44,226 bases of DNA, from positions 1-44,226 of the forward strand of contig CAIKMJ010000018.1 in the NCBI GenBank assembly GCA_903828455.1, read 5' to 3'. Position 1 is the stretch's first letter. Each line of letters opens with the position of its first letter. Below the pieces are notes generated by a model. That model was given only the letters and a program-made list of their open reading frames with translations. It was not told where the DNA came from and did no database searches. Position numbers and translations under genes: made by a program. Below, in pieces: positions 16,626 to 24,550 of the stretch. This stretch comes from an uncultured Acidobacteriia bacterium (lineage in GTDB: Bacteria; Acidobacteriota; Terriglobia; Bryobacterales; Bryobacteraceae).

Positions 16626-17650
16626 AGCGCCGCGAACTTCTCGCGGCTCTCGCCGCCGCGCCACTGGCGGCCTGCACGCGCGACAACCGGCCGCGGCTCA
16701 ACGTCTACAACTGGTCCGCCTATATCGATCCCGCCATGCTGGCCCGCTTCGGGCGCGAGCGCGGCGTCCGCATCCGCTACGGCACCTACGAGAGCAATGA
16801 GGAAATGCTGGCCAAAGTGATGACCGGCAACTCGGGCTGGGACGTTGTCTTCCCCACCCACAGCCGCCTCGTCCCGATGGCGCGCGCCGGTCTCCTCGCC
16901 CCGCTCCGGGGCACTCGCCTGCCTTCGCTCGGCAATCTCGACGCCCGCTTCCGCGCGCCCGTCTGGGATCCCGACCTGCGCCTCGGCGTCCCGTACATGT
17001 GGAATGCCACCGGAATCGTCTATAACCGCGCGGAACTCCATCGCCGCGGCACTCCTGAACCGCGCGACTGGGCCGACCTCTGGAATCCCGCCCTCAGCGG
17101 TCGCCTGACCATGCTCGATGATCCGGAAGACGTCATCGGCGCCTGCCTGCAGAAGCTGGGCTATCCATTCGGCTCCACCGACGCCGGGCAACTCGCCGCC
17201 GCCAAAGCCGAAGCCGTGCGCCAGAAGCCGCTGCTCCGCGCCTACATTAACGCCGAGGTGCGCGATCAGCTGGTTGCCGGCGATGTCCTTGCCGCGCAGC
17301 TCTGGTCCACCACCGCCTCGCAGGCGATTCATGCCGAGCCGAAGCTCAGCTTTGCCTATCCGGCGGGCGGCTTCCCGCTCTACTGCGACTGCGCGGCGAT
17401 TCTTCGCGAAAGCGCCCGCGTCGAACTGGCCCACGAATTTCTCGAGTTTCTGCTCCTGCCCGATGTGGCGGCGGCCAATGCGCGAGTCGGCGAGACGGCT
17501 ACAGCCAACGCCGCGGCACGCACAGGTGTCGCCGATCCTGTCCTCTATCCGGACGACGCAACTTACCAGCGCGGCACCTGGCCCACGGCCCTGGCCTCTG
17601 TCGATCAGCGCTACCGTGACCGGCTGTGGACCGAAATCAAGTCGGCTTAA
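16622..17650 (+). CDS. potD: Polyamine-type ABC importer, substrate-binding lipoprotein
   Basis: 342 residues. The signal sequence MKRRELLAALAAAPLAAC carries a lipobox (LAAC), so Cys18 is probably lipidated and the protein anchored outside the inner membrane. The mature protein begins with the PotD hallmark LNVYNWSAYIDPAMLARFGRE, then VRIRYGTYESNEEMLAKV and SGWDVVFPTHSRLVPMARAGLL. It contains WNATGIVYNRAEL, DWADLWNPALSGRLTMLDDPEDVIGA and LWSTTASQAI. It captures the substrate for the PotABC transporter. Its TAA overlaps the stop of the convergent HEAT gene by three bases. Confidence 0.9.
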   Translation: MKRRELLAALAAAPLAACTRDNRPRLNVYNWSAYIDPAMLARFGRERGVRIRYGTYESNEEMLAKVMTGNSGWDVVFPTHSRLVPMARAGLLAPLRGTRLPSLGNLDARFRAPVWDPDLRLGVPYMWNATGIVYNRAELHRRGTPEPRDWADLWNPALSGRLTMLDDPEDVIGACLQKLGYPFGSTDAGQLAAAKAEAVRQKPLLRAYINAEVRDQLVAGDVLAAQLWSTTASQAIHAEPKLSFAYPAGGFPLYCDCAAILRESARVELAHEFLEFLLLPDVAAANARVGETATANAAARTGVADPVLYPDDATYQRGTWPTALASVDQRYRDRLWTEIKSA

Positions 17651-18903
17651 CGCATCCTCGATTTGAAACTGGAGCCATCCAGCCGCAACTCCGGCAGAAT
17701 CGGCGCGGGTACTGGCTCGGCAGCCTCTTCTTTCTGTACGGGCGCCGGCTGGGGTGTGGGCGGCTGGGGTATGGGAGGCTCAGGTGTGGAAGGCGCGGGC
17801 GTTGGCACCGTGGCGATGGCGGCCTCCGGTCGCAACTCAGCCTGGCCGCGTTCAGCGGGCGTTTCATTCCGCCGCAAACGAATCAACGTGCGCAGCGCTG
17901 TACTCCTCACCGCCCGGTCTTCATCGCGGAGCAGCGCTTCGAGCTGCGGCACGAATTGCGGGTCGCCGACTTCTCCCATCACCCACGCCGCGGTCGAACG
18001 GAAGCGGGGCCCGGGGTCGGCCGCCATCGCGACGATCGCCTCGCGCACACCCGGCGCATCCACTGCGTTCAGCCCGATCAGCGCGTTTCCAGCCACCCGG
18101 TTGTTGGCGTCGCGCGCGCATGCTTCCAGCAGTGCCATGGCGGCGGGCGTCCGCAATCCCCAGATGGCTTCGAGCGCATTGGCGCGCACCCGCTGGTCGG
18201 TCTGCTGCAGTTGTTGCGTCACCCACTCCACACTCATCAGCCTGCGCCCCACAAACAGCGCAGCGTCGGCCGCCAGCCTCGGGTCCGGGTCGTAGACGAG
18301 GTGCGAGACCACCGGCAGAAGGTTGCGCCCCGGTGAAATTTCATCGAGAATTCCGAGCAACCGGGAAGCGCGCGAGCCCGTGCAGGCTTGCTGCCAGTTA
18401 GTTCCGTTGCGGTCCGGCAACAAATGAGCCAGCCGTACGTCGAAAGCCGGGTCGAATTCCAGTAGCCGCTTCGCCAGGCGCACCGCCCGCTCCCGCGAAG
18501 CCGCCGCCGGATTGCTGAATAACTCAAACAAACCAGGCTGGCGGAAAAGCAGAATTGCCAGCAATCGGTAAACACCAGCGCCCGATGAGCCTTCGAGATG
18601 ACCGAGCGCAGCGGCGGAAAATTCCTCCGGAAATTCCAGCGATAAGCGACGCAACAGCCTGCGCGAGACGTGGTTGGTGCCGTATTCGTCGATCGCCCGC
18701 GCCATCAGCGATTCGACCACGGCCTGAGCGTCGCCCTCCTGAGATTCGCCCGCTTCGACTGCGCCCGCCTCGACTGCGCGGGCCGGAACTTCGCTCCGCC
18801 GATCCGGGCTCAGCGGGTTTCTGCCCAACTGAACGTCGCCCAACTGAACGTCGCCCAATTGATATTCGCTTAGCTGATCTGTGCGCACCGGATCCGCGGT
18901 CAT
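17647..18903 (-). CDS. HEAT-repeat protein with proline-rich tail
   Basis: About 418 residues. The N-terminus contains short peptide repeats (QLGDVQLGDVQLG; AVEAGAVEAG) encoded by 15-bp DNA repeats. The middle (about 60-345) is a series of helical HEAT/PBS-lyase-like repeats, clearest in DQRVRANALEAIWGLRTPAAM, ANNRVAGNALIGLNAVDAP, GPRFRSTAAWVMGEVGDPQFV and DRAVRSTALRTLIRLR. The tail is Pro/Glu-rich (APSTPEPPIPQPPTPQPAP). No signal peptide or catalytic residues are seen; it is likely a binding scaffold. I chose ATG 18903. A GTG at 18918 would add five residues. It follows trmD by 82 bases on the same strand, where many bacteria have rplS. Confidence 0.72.
   Translation of the reverse strand: MTADPVRTDQLSEYQLGDVQLGDVQLGRNPLSPDRRSEVPARAVEAGAVEAGESQEGDAQAVVESLMARAIDEYGTNHVSRRLLRRLSLEFPEEFSAAALGHLEGSSGAGVYRLLAILLFRQPGLFELFSNPAAASRERAVRLAKRLLEFDPAFDVRLAHLLPDRNGTNWQQACTGSRASRLLGILDEISPGRNLLPVVSHLVYDPDPRLAADAALFVGRRLMSVEWVTQQLQQTDQRVRANALEAIWGLRTPAAMALLEACARDANNRVAGNALIGLNAVDAPGVREAIVAMAADPGPRFRSTAAWVMGEVGDPQFVPQLEALLRDEDRAVRSTALRTLIRLRRNETPAERGQAELRPEAAIATVPTPAPSTPEPPIPQPPTPQPAPVQKEEAAEPVPAPILPELRLDGSSFKSRMR
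18824..18868 (-). repeat. 15-bp tandem repeat in the 5' codons of the HEAT gene
   Basis: CCCAACTGAACGTCG (plus-strand reading) at 18824-18838 and 18839-18853, with a degenerate third copy to 18868. It is in frame and adds QLGDV units to the N-terminus. A second 15-bp repeat encoding EAGAV lies nearby around 18755-18785. Confidence 0.8.
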
Positions 18904-18985
18904 TGGACATAGCCGCACTCTGTGCGGTACTCGTCCATCGGAAAACCCGAGGCGAAGCTTTAGGCTGTCAGGTGAACGGACTGCG

Positions 18986-19678
18986 TCAGGCCAGCAAATC
19001 CGGCCGCATCCGCCCGGTCTTTTCCAGCGCCGCGCGCCTGCGCCATTCGCGGATCTCGGCGTGGTTTCCCCCCATCAGCACCTCCGGCACCTTCCAGCCG
19101 CGGAAATCGGCCGGCCGGGTCCACTGCGGGCAATCCAGAATGCCGTTTTCGAAGGACTCGTTAACCGTCGAATCGTGGTTCCCCACCACGCCCGGCAACA
19201 GGCGCGCCACCGCGTCGATGATGACCGCCGCGCCCAGTTCGCCTCCGCTCAGCACATAGTCGCCGATGGAAAGTTCGTCATCCGCCAGGTGCTCGGCCAC
19301 CCGTTCATCCACGCCTTCATAGCGGCCGCAGATCAACAGCAGCTCGTCCAGGCCGGCCAGTTCACGTGCAGTCGACTGCGTGAATTTGCGCCCCTGGGCC
19401 GAGAGCAGAATGACCTTCTTCCTGTCGTTCCGAGTTCCGTCTTTTCGCTCCGGCCAGATGGTTTCCACCGCGTCGAAGATCGGCGCCGGCTTCATCAGCA
19501 TGCCCTCGCCGCCGCCGAACGGACGGTCGTCAACGCTGCGATGTACGTCGTGTGTCCAGTCCCGCAGGTCGTGCAGATGAATGGAAAGTGCCCCCGCGTC
19601 CGCCGCGCGCGAAACGACGCCGTGCCGGAACGGCCCTTCGAAAAATCCCGGGAAAATTGTGAGGAGGTGGAACTTCAT
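18986..19678 (-). CDS. trmD: tRNA (guanine-37-N1) methyltransferase
   Basis: 230 residues, the usual length. TrmD methylates G37 of tRNAs, preventing +1 frameshifts, and is essential in most bacteria. It has all the family motifs: HLLTIFPGFFEGPFRHGVV at the start, PFGGGEGMLMKP, the SAM-binding trefoil knot LICGRYEGVDERV and SIGDYVLSGGELGA, then NHDSTVNESF, PQWTRPADFRGWKVPEVLMGG and the C-terminal NHAEIREWRR. It is the last core gene of the ffh-rpsP-KH-rimM-trmD run. Its ATG overlaps the stop codon of the VapC-like toxin gene, so its translation is probably coupled to the toxin's. Confidence 0.97.
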   Translation of the reverse strand: MKFHLLTIFPGFFEGPFRHGVVSRAADAGALSIHLHDLRDWTHDVHRSVDDRPFGGGEGMLMKPAPIFDAVETIWPERKDGTRNDRKKVILLSAQGRKFTQSTARELAGLDELLLICGRYEGVDERVAEHLADDELSIGDYVLSGGELGAAVIIDAVARLLPGVVGNHDSTVNESFENGILDCPQWTRPADFRGWKVPEVLMGGNHAEIREWRRRAALEKTGRMRPDLLA

Positions 19679-20061
19679 TTCAGCCCGCTAAAAAATGAGA
19701 GTTCCTTCATCGGGTAATGCCTGCGGTTTCGCGTCCACAATTCCGCGTGACTGGCGACCGCGGACGCTGCAATCAAAGCGTCGGCGACCTCCAGACTGTG
19801 ACTCCGGCCATATTTCCGCACATACTGCCCGGCCTTTTTGCTGACCGCCTCGTCAATTGGCGTGCACGTCAGGGCCTCGAAAAGCCGATTCAAAGAGTCG
19901 TGCTCTTTTGGAAAGGCGCCGGCCCACAATTCCGCCACGCTCACCGGCGAATAGAGGACGCTTGCGTCGGACCGGCTCAGCCGCGTCCACGCCGCAACGA
20001 TCTCGGCGTCCCGGCCCCGCGAGACTTCAATCAGAATGTCGGAATCGACCAGGACCGTCAT
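19675..20061 (-). CDS. vapC: PIN-domain ribonuclease toxin (VapC-like)
   Basis: 128 residues. PIN-domain acidic residues are in place: D6 in VLVDSDILIE, E44 in SPVSVAELWAG, D94 in LEVADALIAASA. WTRNRRHYPM ends the domain; N112 sits where a fourth acidic residue is found in some members. VapC toxins cleave specific RNAs, often initiator tRNA or the sarcin-ricin loop of 23S rRNA. Its start overlaps the end of the antitoxin gene by four bases and its stop overlaps the start of trmD by four bases. This places a toxin gene inside an essential translation operon. Confidence 0.9.
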   Translation of the reverse strand: MTVLVDSDILIEVSRGRDAEIVAAWTRLSRSDASVLYSPVSVAELWAGAFPKEHDSLNRLFEALTCTPIDEAVSKKAGQYVRKYGRSHSLEVADALIAASAVASHAELWTRNRRHYPMKELSFFSGLK

Positions 20062-20315
20062 CCCCGCGCGAGTCTCTCCGCGCGCTGACTCCGCCGCAGC
20101 AACCGGACGCGTTCGACGGCATCGGCTTCGCCGGCGCGCTCCTGCCGCGTACCCACAAACTCCTGCATCGCCTTCATCCGCGCTTCGCGGTTGCCGAAGT
20201 AGCGCTCACGAACCGCTTCCCGCACCAGTTCCGAGACCGTCGTTTTCCGCGCTTGTGCGCTGGCGTGCAGCGCCAGCCAGAGATTGTCGTCAAGATAGAG
20301 CTGAGTCCGGCGCAC
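20058..20315 (-). CDS. vapB: Ribbon-helix-helix antitoxin (VapB-like)
   Basis: 85 residues. The N-terminal ribbon-helix-helix is clear: the strand RRTQLYLDDNLWLAL, then ASAQARKTTVSELVREAVRERY. The charged C-terminus (about 50-85, MKAMQEFVGTRQERAGEAD) should wrap the toxin. The start is GTG at 20315 and has no Shine-Dalgarno sequence. A 19-bp perfect palindrome begins at this base and includes a TATACT box seven bases upstream. The protein is expected to neutralise the PIN toxin and, with it, repress this promoter. Confidence 0.88.
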   Translation of the reverse strand: MRRTQLYLDDNLWLALHASAQARKTTVSELVREAVRERYFGNREARMKAMQEFVGTRQERAGEADAVERVRLLRRSQRAERLARG

Positions 20316-20333
20316 GATGTATAGTATACATCG
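20315..20333 (-). promoter_or_regulatory. Palindromic operator/-10 of the toxin-antitoxin pair
   Basis: CGATGTATA-G-TATACATCG is a perfect nine-base dyad with a single central base. It contains TATACT on the minus strand (20328-20323), placed seven bases before the GTG of the antitoxin. It fills most of the 25-base gap between rimM and the antitoxin gene, so the cassette can be transcribed and repressed separately from the surrounding operon. Confidence 0.8.
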
Positions 20334-20340
20334 CGTCGAA

Positions 20341-20868
20341 TCAGAGCTCTTCCAGTCCTTCCGGCAAATCCGCCAGAATCACGCCGTCCGCCGGACGAAT
20401 ATCGGTGCAGATGGCTTTGACGAACGGCACCAGGATCCGTCCGCCATCGATCTCCAGCAGCGCCGGACCGCCGTACTCCACCGTGCCGGTCACGCGCCCG
20501 ATCAGCCGGTTGGAAACCCGGTCGCGCAGTTCACACCCCGTCAGATCGGAAAAATAGAATTCGCCCGGCTCCAGTTCCACGCGTTCGGAAGCCGGCACCT
20601 GCACTTCCGCCCCGCGAAACTTCTCTGCGTCGTTAATGGAATCGATGCCCCGGAACTTGAAGATCAGCGTACCGTCGTGCGTCCACACCCGCTCCACTTC
20701 AAGCGGGGTGGGCGGCAGCGCGTCCCCCAGCAGACGCACGCCGTTCAGTTGCTGGAAACGTTCCGGATGGCTGGAAAGAGAGGTGGCCGTGAGTTCGCCG
20801 CGAATCCCGCGGGTACGGCCGAGGACGGCGATGGAGACCCAGTCGCCGTCGCCGGTGGAGCTATTCAA
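20341..20868 (-). CDS. rimM: Ribosome maturation factor RimM
   Basis: 175 residues, normal length. The N-terminal RimM barrel ([52 protein letters not shown]) is followed by the C-terminal PRC barrel ([47 protein letters not shown]). It binds ribosomal protein S19 and helps mature the 30S head. It overlaps the end of the KH gene by eight bases. Downstream, 25 bases separate it from the inserted toxin-antitoxin pair. Confidence 0.95.
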   Translation of the reverse strand: MNSSTGDGDWVSIAVLGRTRGIRGELTATSLSSHPERFQQLNGVRLLGDALPPTPLEVERVWTHDGTLIFKFRGIDSINDAEKFRGAEVQVPASERVELEPGEFYFSDLTGCELRDRVSNRLIGRVTGTVEYGGPALLEIDGGRILVPFVKAICTDIRPADGVILADLPEGLEEL

Positions 20869-21091
20869 GAATCTCCAGCTTGTACTGCCGGTCGAGCTTC
20901 ATGCTGGCCGCGCCGAGGATCGTCCGGATCGACCGGGCCGTGCGGCCCTGCTTGCCGATCACCTTGCCGATATCCCCCGGCGCCACACGCAGCTCCAGCA
21001 CCGTCGTCTGCTCGCCTTCGATTACGTTGACATTGACGTCGTCCGGCGCATCCACCAGCGCCCTGGCAATGTCTTCAATCAGCTCTTTCAT
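20861..21091 (-). CDS. khpA: KH-domain RNA-binding protein (KhpA/YlqC family)
   Basis: 76 residues, the usual size. The KH motif is [18 protein letters not shown] (about 42-59), preceded by [16 protein letters not shown]. Members bind RNA and in Gram-positive bacteria pair with KhpB; the gene is classically placed between rpsP and rimM, as here. It starts 31 bases after rpsP and overlaps rimM by eight bases. Confidence 0.93.
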   Translation of the reverse strand: MKELIEDIARALVDAPDDVNVNVIEGEQTTVLELRVAPGDIGKVIGKQGRTARSIRTILGAASMKLDRQYKLEILE

Positions 21092-21122
21092 CGAGTCCCC
21101 CTGTGCCGGGTCGACCGACCGC

Positions 21123-21371
21123 TTACGCGGCGGCCGGGGCGGGATTGTTCTTCACGAGCCGTGCAACCGTTTCCGACATCTGCGCGCCGTTCTTCGTCCA
21201 GTGCGCAATCCGTTCGTGTTCGAGTTTCACCGTGGCGGGTTCGGTGAGCGGATTGTAATGGCCCACCACTTCCAGATTGCGGCTGTCGCGGGCGCGCTCT
21301 TTCTCAATCACCACAATACGGTAAAACGGCTTCTTTTTGGCGCCGAAACGGGCCAGTCTGATCATCAGCAT
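21123..21371 (-). CDS. rpsP: 30S ribosomal protein bS16
   Basis: 82 residues. The family signature [19 protein letters not shown] and GHYNPL are clear. It binds 16S rRNA in the small subunit. Two starts are possible (ATG 21371 giving MLMIRL, or ATG 21365 giving MIRL). I list the first because GAGGA lies 13 bases upstream, although most homologues begin at the second. It is downstream of ffh by 117 bases, a gap long enough for its own promoter. Confidence 0.95.
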   Translation of the reverse strand: MLMIRLARFGAKKKPFYRIVVIEKERARDSRNLEVVGHYNPLTEPATVKLEHERIAHWTKNGAQMSETVARLVKNNPAPAAA

Positions 21372-21488
21372 CTTTAATCTATTGTCCTCAAAATCCTGTT
21401 GTTACAGAAACTCTTATTCTAGAACCCCGGCAGGCACGGCCCGCCGAAACCTGTTCATACCCCGGCAAGCCCCGCCTGCCGTCACTCA

Positions 21489-22859
21489 CTAAAACCCGGG
21501 CAAGCCCATTTTGCCAAGACCCATACGTCCCAGCCGCTTGCCGATCGAACCCATATTGCCCAGGCTGCCCGAAAGGCTCTTCATCATCTTCCGCGCCTGG
21601 CCGTACTGCTTCAGCAGATTGTTCACGTCGTTCACGGTCGTCCCGCTGCCGCGCGCAATGCGCCGCCGCCGGCTGCCGTTAATCATCATATGATTTTCGC
21701 GCTCTTTGGGCGTCATCGAATCGATGATCGCCACAATGCGCGTCAGCTCGCTCTCATCCGGCTGCAGATTCTGCAGATCCTTCATCATGCCGGTCTTCGG
21801 CATCATCTTCAAAATCGATTCGAGCGACCCCAGCTTGCGCAGGCTCTTGAGCTGATCGCGGAAGTCCTCGAGCGAAAATTCGTTCTCGATGAACTTGCGC
21901 TGCATCTCCTCCTGCTGCTTCGAATCGAAGGCCTCCTGCGCCGTCTCGACGAAGCTCAGAATGTCGCCCATGCCGAGAATCCGGCTGGCCGCGCGATCCG
22001 GATGAAACTGTTCGAACGCGTCCGTCTTTTCGCCCGTGCCGACAAACTTCAGCGGCTGGCCCGTCACCGAACGAATCGACAGCGCCGCGCCACCGCGCGC
22101 ATCGCCGTCCATCTTGGTCAGAATGACGCCCGTAATGCCCAGTTGCTTATGGAACTCTTCGGCCGACTTCACCGCGTCCTGGCCCGTCATCGCATCGGCC
22201 ACGAAGAGAATTTCCACCGGATTCAGCAGCTCTTTCAGCTGCTTCAGCTCCGTCATCAGCTCTTCGTCGATGTGCAGACGGCCGGCCGTATCCACCAGCA
22301 GCACGTCGCGGCTGTTATTGACCGCCTCGCGGCGCGCCGAGCGCACCAGATCGAGCGGCTTCGTCTCTTCCGCCGTGCCTTCGTAAATCGGAATCTTGAT
22401 GTCGCGCGCCAGTATCGACAGCTGTTTGCGCGCCGCCGGACGGTAAACGTCCACCGAAACCAGTTCCGGCCGGTTGCCGTTCTTGGCCAGCCAGCGGGCC
22501 AGCTTTCCAGTGGAGGTCGTTTTGCCCGAACCCTGCAGCCCCACGATCATGAACACGCTGGGCGGTTCGTTGGCAAAGCGCAGCTTCGCTTCGTGGCTCC
22601 CGAGGATCTTGATCAGCTCTTCATGAATGATGCCGATCACCTGCTGCGACGGCGACAGCGACGCCAGCACCTGCTGGCCCATCGCGCGCGTTTTCACGCT
22701 TTCGATGAGCTGCTTGACGACCTTGAAATTGACGTCGGCTTCAAGCAGTGCCACGCGGACTTCGCGCAGCGCCGCGTCCATATTTTCAGCGGTCAGGCGT
22801 CCTTCACCGCGCAGGTTCTTGAAGACACGCTGCAGTTTGTCGGACAGATTATCGAACAT
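21489..22859 (-). CDS. ffh: Signal recognition particle protein (SRP54 homologue)
   Basis: 456 residues, normal. The N-domain helix bundle (1-85) is followed by the G domain with GLQGSGKTTSTGKLA (about 109-123), DVYRPAARKQL, LLVDTAGRLH, TKMDGDARGG and GTGEKTDAFEQFHPDR. The Met-rich M domain (about 325-456: ILKMMPKTGMMKD, GSRRRRIARGSGTTVNDVNNLL) binds 4.5S RNA and signal peptides, and the tail is Gly/Met-rich. It targets membrane and exported proteins to FtsY/SecYEG. It is first in the translation gene run; a minus-strand TATAAT lies about 105 bases upstream. Confidence 0.97.
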   Translation of the reverse strand: MFDNLSDKLQRVFKNLRGEGRLTAENMDAALREVRVALLEADVNFKVVKQLIESVKTRAMGQQVLASLSPSQQVIGIIHEELIKILGSHEAKLRFANEPPSVFMIVGLQGSGKTTSTGKLARWLAKNGNRPELVSVDVYRPAARKQLSILARDIKIPIYEGTAEETKPLDLVRSARREAVNNSRDVLLVDTAGRLHIDEELMTELKQLKELLNPVEILFVADAMTGQDAVKSAEEFHKQLGITGVILTKMDGDARGGAALSIRSVTGQPLKFVGTGEKTDAFEQFHPDRAASRILGMGDILSFVETAQEAFDSKQQEEMQRKFIENEFSLEDFRDQLKSLRKLGSLESILKMMPKTGMMKDLQNLQPDESELTRIVAIIDSMTPKERENHMMINGSRRRRIARGSGTTVNDVNNLLKQYGQARKMMKSLSGSLGNMGSIGKRLGRMGLGKMGLPGF

Positions 22860-23263
22860 CGTGTGGATTCAGTCGCTTTGCTCTGGTCGCGCGGCCGTGC
22901 TGCGCGGAATTTCGCCCGGAGGTCCTGCATTGCGGGCGCAGAGACACAAACTCGGATGCCTCTATATTATAGCGGAGGCCGGGGCCGGGTCGATCAGGGC
23001 TTGACTCGGGCGCGTCTCCGCCGCCACTTCCCCGCGCTTTTTCCGGGTGCGCGCCCACGGCGCACCGCTCCCGGTGAAATGACGCACAACCGCCCCCGCC
23101 TCGCTGCCGAAATGACTGATTCCGCACCGCTTTTGTTTGGGCCGACGATTTGGGCCAAAGATTGCTTCACCCTGTTTGGAATTCAGCAGTTTTTCCTCTC
23201 CCGCGCGGAGAGAAGCCGCCAGCCCGGGCCAGTCCGCCTGGCTTGCGGGGAAAGGAGATTGTT
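22860..23263. other. Divergent intergenic region between ffh and hsp20
   Basis: No gene found in these 404 bases. A minus-strand TATAAT (22971-22966) could serve ffh but lacks a good -35. Toward hsp20 there is a direct repeat of TTTGGGCC around 23137-23157 and the ribosome site AAAGGAG at 23251-23257. No CIRCE element was seen. Confidence 0.5.
22966..22971 (-). promoter_or_regulatory. Possible -10 box of ffh
   Basis: TATAAT on the minus strand, about 105 bases before the ffh start. No matching -35 hexamer was found, so this is tentative. Confidence 0.3.
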
Positions 23264-23848
23264 ATGGCAGAAGTCAAGGTTGTTACCGATAAAGCGGTCA
23301 CTGAGAATCCGGTCAGGGAAAACACGGTCGCCAAACCGGCGGAAACTGCCGCGCGCCCGTTTGAAAATGTCTTCGGCGCCGGTTTCCCTTTATCGCTTGA
23401 ACCGATTCGCAACTTCTTCGGCACGAACCCGTTCGCTCCCATGCGCGAGTTCAGCCGTGAGTTTGAAAGGATGATGGGTCCGGGTGTCTTCGGCACCGAA
23501 ATGAAGGCATGGGCTCCGGTAGTTGATGTACAGCGCAGTGACGGCAACCTTGAAGTCACCGCTGAACTGCCGGGCCTCAAAAAAGAGGAAGTGAAAGTGG
23601 AAATGACCGCGGATGCGCTCATCATCCACGGCGAACGCAAACGGGAAATGAAGGAAGAGAAGGAAGGCTACCATCGCTTTGAACGCAGCTACGGCAACTT
23701 CTACCGTGCCATCCCGCTGCCGGAAGGCATCAAACGGGAAGCGGTGAAGGCTGAACTGGGCGATGGCGTGCTGAAGATCCACATGCCGGTGGCCGAAGCC
23801 GCCAAAAACGTTTACGCAGTGCCGGTGGAACACGCAGCCGCCAAATGA
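23264..23848 (+). CDS. Hsp20 / alpha-crystallin small heat-shock protein
   Basis: 194 residues. A variable N-terminal arm (1-80, with a Phe-rich FFGTNPFAPMREFSREFERMM) precedes the alpha-crystallin domain: APVVDVQRSDGNLEVTAELPGLKKEEVKVEMTADALIIHGERK, then YHRFERSYGNFYRAIPLPEGI and GVLKIHMPVAE. ATP-independent holdase that binds unfolding proteins. The ATG at 23264 has AAAGGAG at a good distance, so the upstream open frame is not used. It ends at TGA that overlaps an ATG (ATGA) of a 14-codon ORF, then an orphan AAAGGAGGT and a terminator. Confidence 0.93.
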   Translation: MAEVKVVTDKAVTENPVRENTVAKPAETAARPFENVFGAGFPLSLEPIRNFFGTNPFAPMREFSREFERMMGPGVFGTEMKAWAPVVDVQRSDGNLEVTAELPGLKKEEVKVEMTADALIIHGERKREMKEEKEGYHRFERSYGNFYRAIPLPEGIKREAVKAELGDGVLKIHMPVAEAAKNVYAVPVEHAAAK

Positions 23849-23921
23849 CGCTTTACACCATGAAGCTCGCGGAAACGCAAAGGAGGTAGCTACTGAACGT
23901 AAATCAACCGGATGACCAGCA

Positions 23922-23959
23922 GGCGGCGCCCCTGAGAGTCGGGCGCCGCCTTTCTATTT
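23922..23959 (+). terminator. Intrinsic terminator after hsp20
   Basis: A perfect ten-base stem GGCGGCGCCC / GGGCGCCGCC (23922-23931 and 23941-23950) with a nine-base loop and TTTCTATTT after it. The T-rich part overlaps the stop codon of the convergent acetyltransferase gene. Confidence 0.85.
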
Positions 23960-24550
23960 GGATTCCCAGTCCCGCCGCAGCATTCCGAACACGCGCAGAT
24001 CGACCCATCGGTCCCTTACCCACTCCGCCTCGCGCAGAATCCCTTCTTCCGTAAACCCCAGCCGCCGCGGAATCGCCGCGCTGCGCTCATTGCCCGTACC
24101 GCAGCGGATTTCGATGCGGTGGAGGTTGTAGCTGCGGAACCCTTCGGTGACAACCGCCCGGCACGCCCGCGTCATAATGCCGCTCCCCTCATGCTCCCCG
24201 TCGAGCCAGTAGCCGAGGCTGGTGCTTTGGTTACGCAGGTCGATGCGGTGGAAAGCCACGGATCCGCAGAGCGCCCCGTGCTTCCGGATGACGAGGGCGA
24301 GGGCGCGGCCGTCCGCATTTTCACGCTCGCACAACGCGATGAAGGCGCGTGCCTCTTCAGGCCCGTAACCGGGCGTAGCCCAGGGTAGCCAGGGCTGCAG
24401 CCGGGAGCGATTGCGTTCGATCGCCGCGTAGAGTTCGGCGGCATCGCCGAGCGTCACCGGATGCAGCGTCACGCCCTCGCCCGCCTCCAGCATCGCCGGA
24501 ATCGCCGCCGCCGGCTTCAGATCCGACGAACCGGTTGTGCCTCGCTCCAT
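23954..24550 (-). CDS. GNAT acetyltransferase, RimJ/RimL type
   Basis: 198 residues. The GNAT fold is evident: VTLHPVTLGDAAELYAAIERNRSRLQPWLPW at the start, ALVIRKHGALCGSVAFHRID (beta strands), TSLGYWLDGEHEGSGIMTRACRAV (acetyl-CoA loop, degenerate relative to Q/RxxGxG/A), LHRIEIRCGTGNERSAAIPRRLGF and EGILRE. RimL-type enzymes acetylate protein N-termini or small amines; the substrate is unknown. Its first 34 bases overlap the end of the methyltransferase gene upstream on the same strand, suggesting coupled translation. Confidence 0.88.
   Translation of the reverse strand: MERGTTGSSDLKPAAAIPAMLEAGEGVTLHPVTLGDAAELYAAIERNRSRLQPWLPWATPGYGPEEARAFIALCERENADGRALALVIRKHGALCGSVAFHRIDLRNQSTSLGYWLDGEHEGSGIMTRACRAVVTEGFRSYNLHRIEIRCGTGNERSAAIPRRLGFTEEGILREAEWVRDRWVDLRVFGMLRRDWESK

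Noticed and set aside
14940-16664. Long minus-strand frame across potBC
   Set aside because: Antisense shadow of the potB and potC genes in GC-rich DNA; no motif and highly charged low-complexity translation.
21690-23474. Long plus-strand open frame of 594 codons across ffh
   Set aside because: It is the antisense shadow of ffh; composition is Arg/His/Gln-rich with no family signature, while ffh shows all its motifs.
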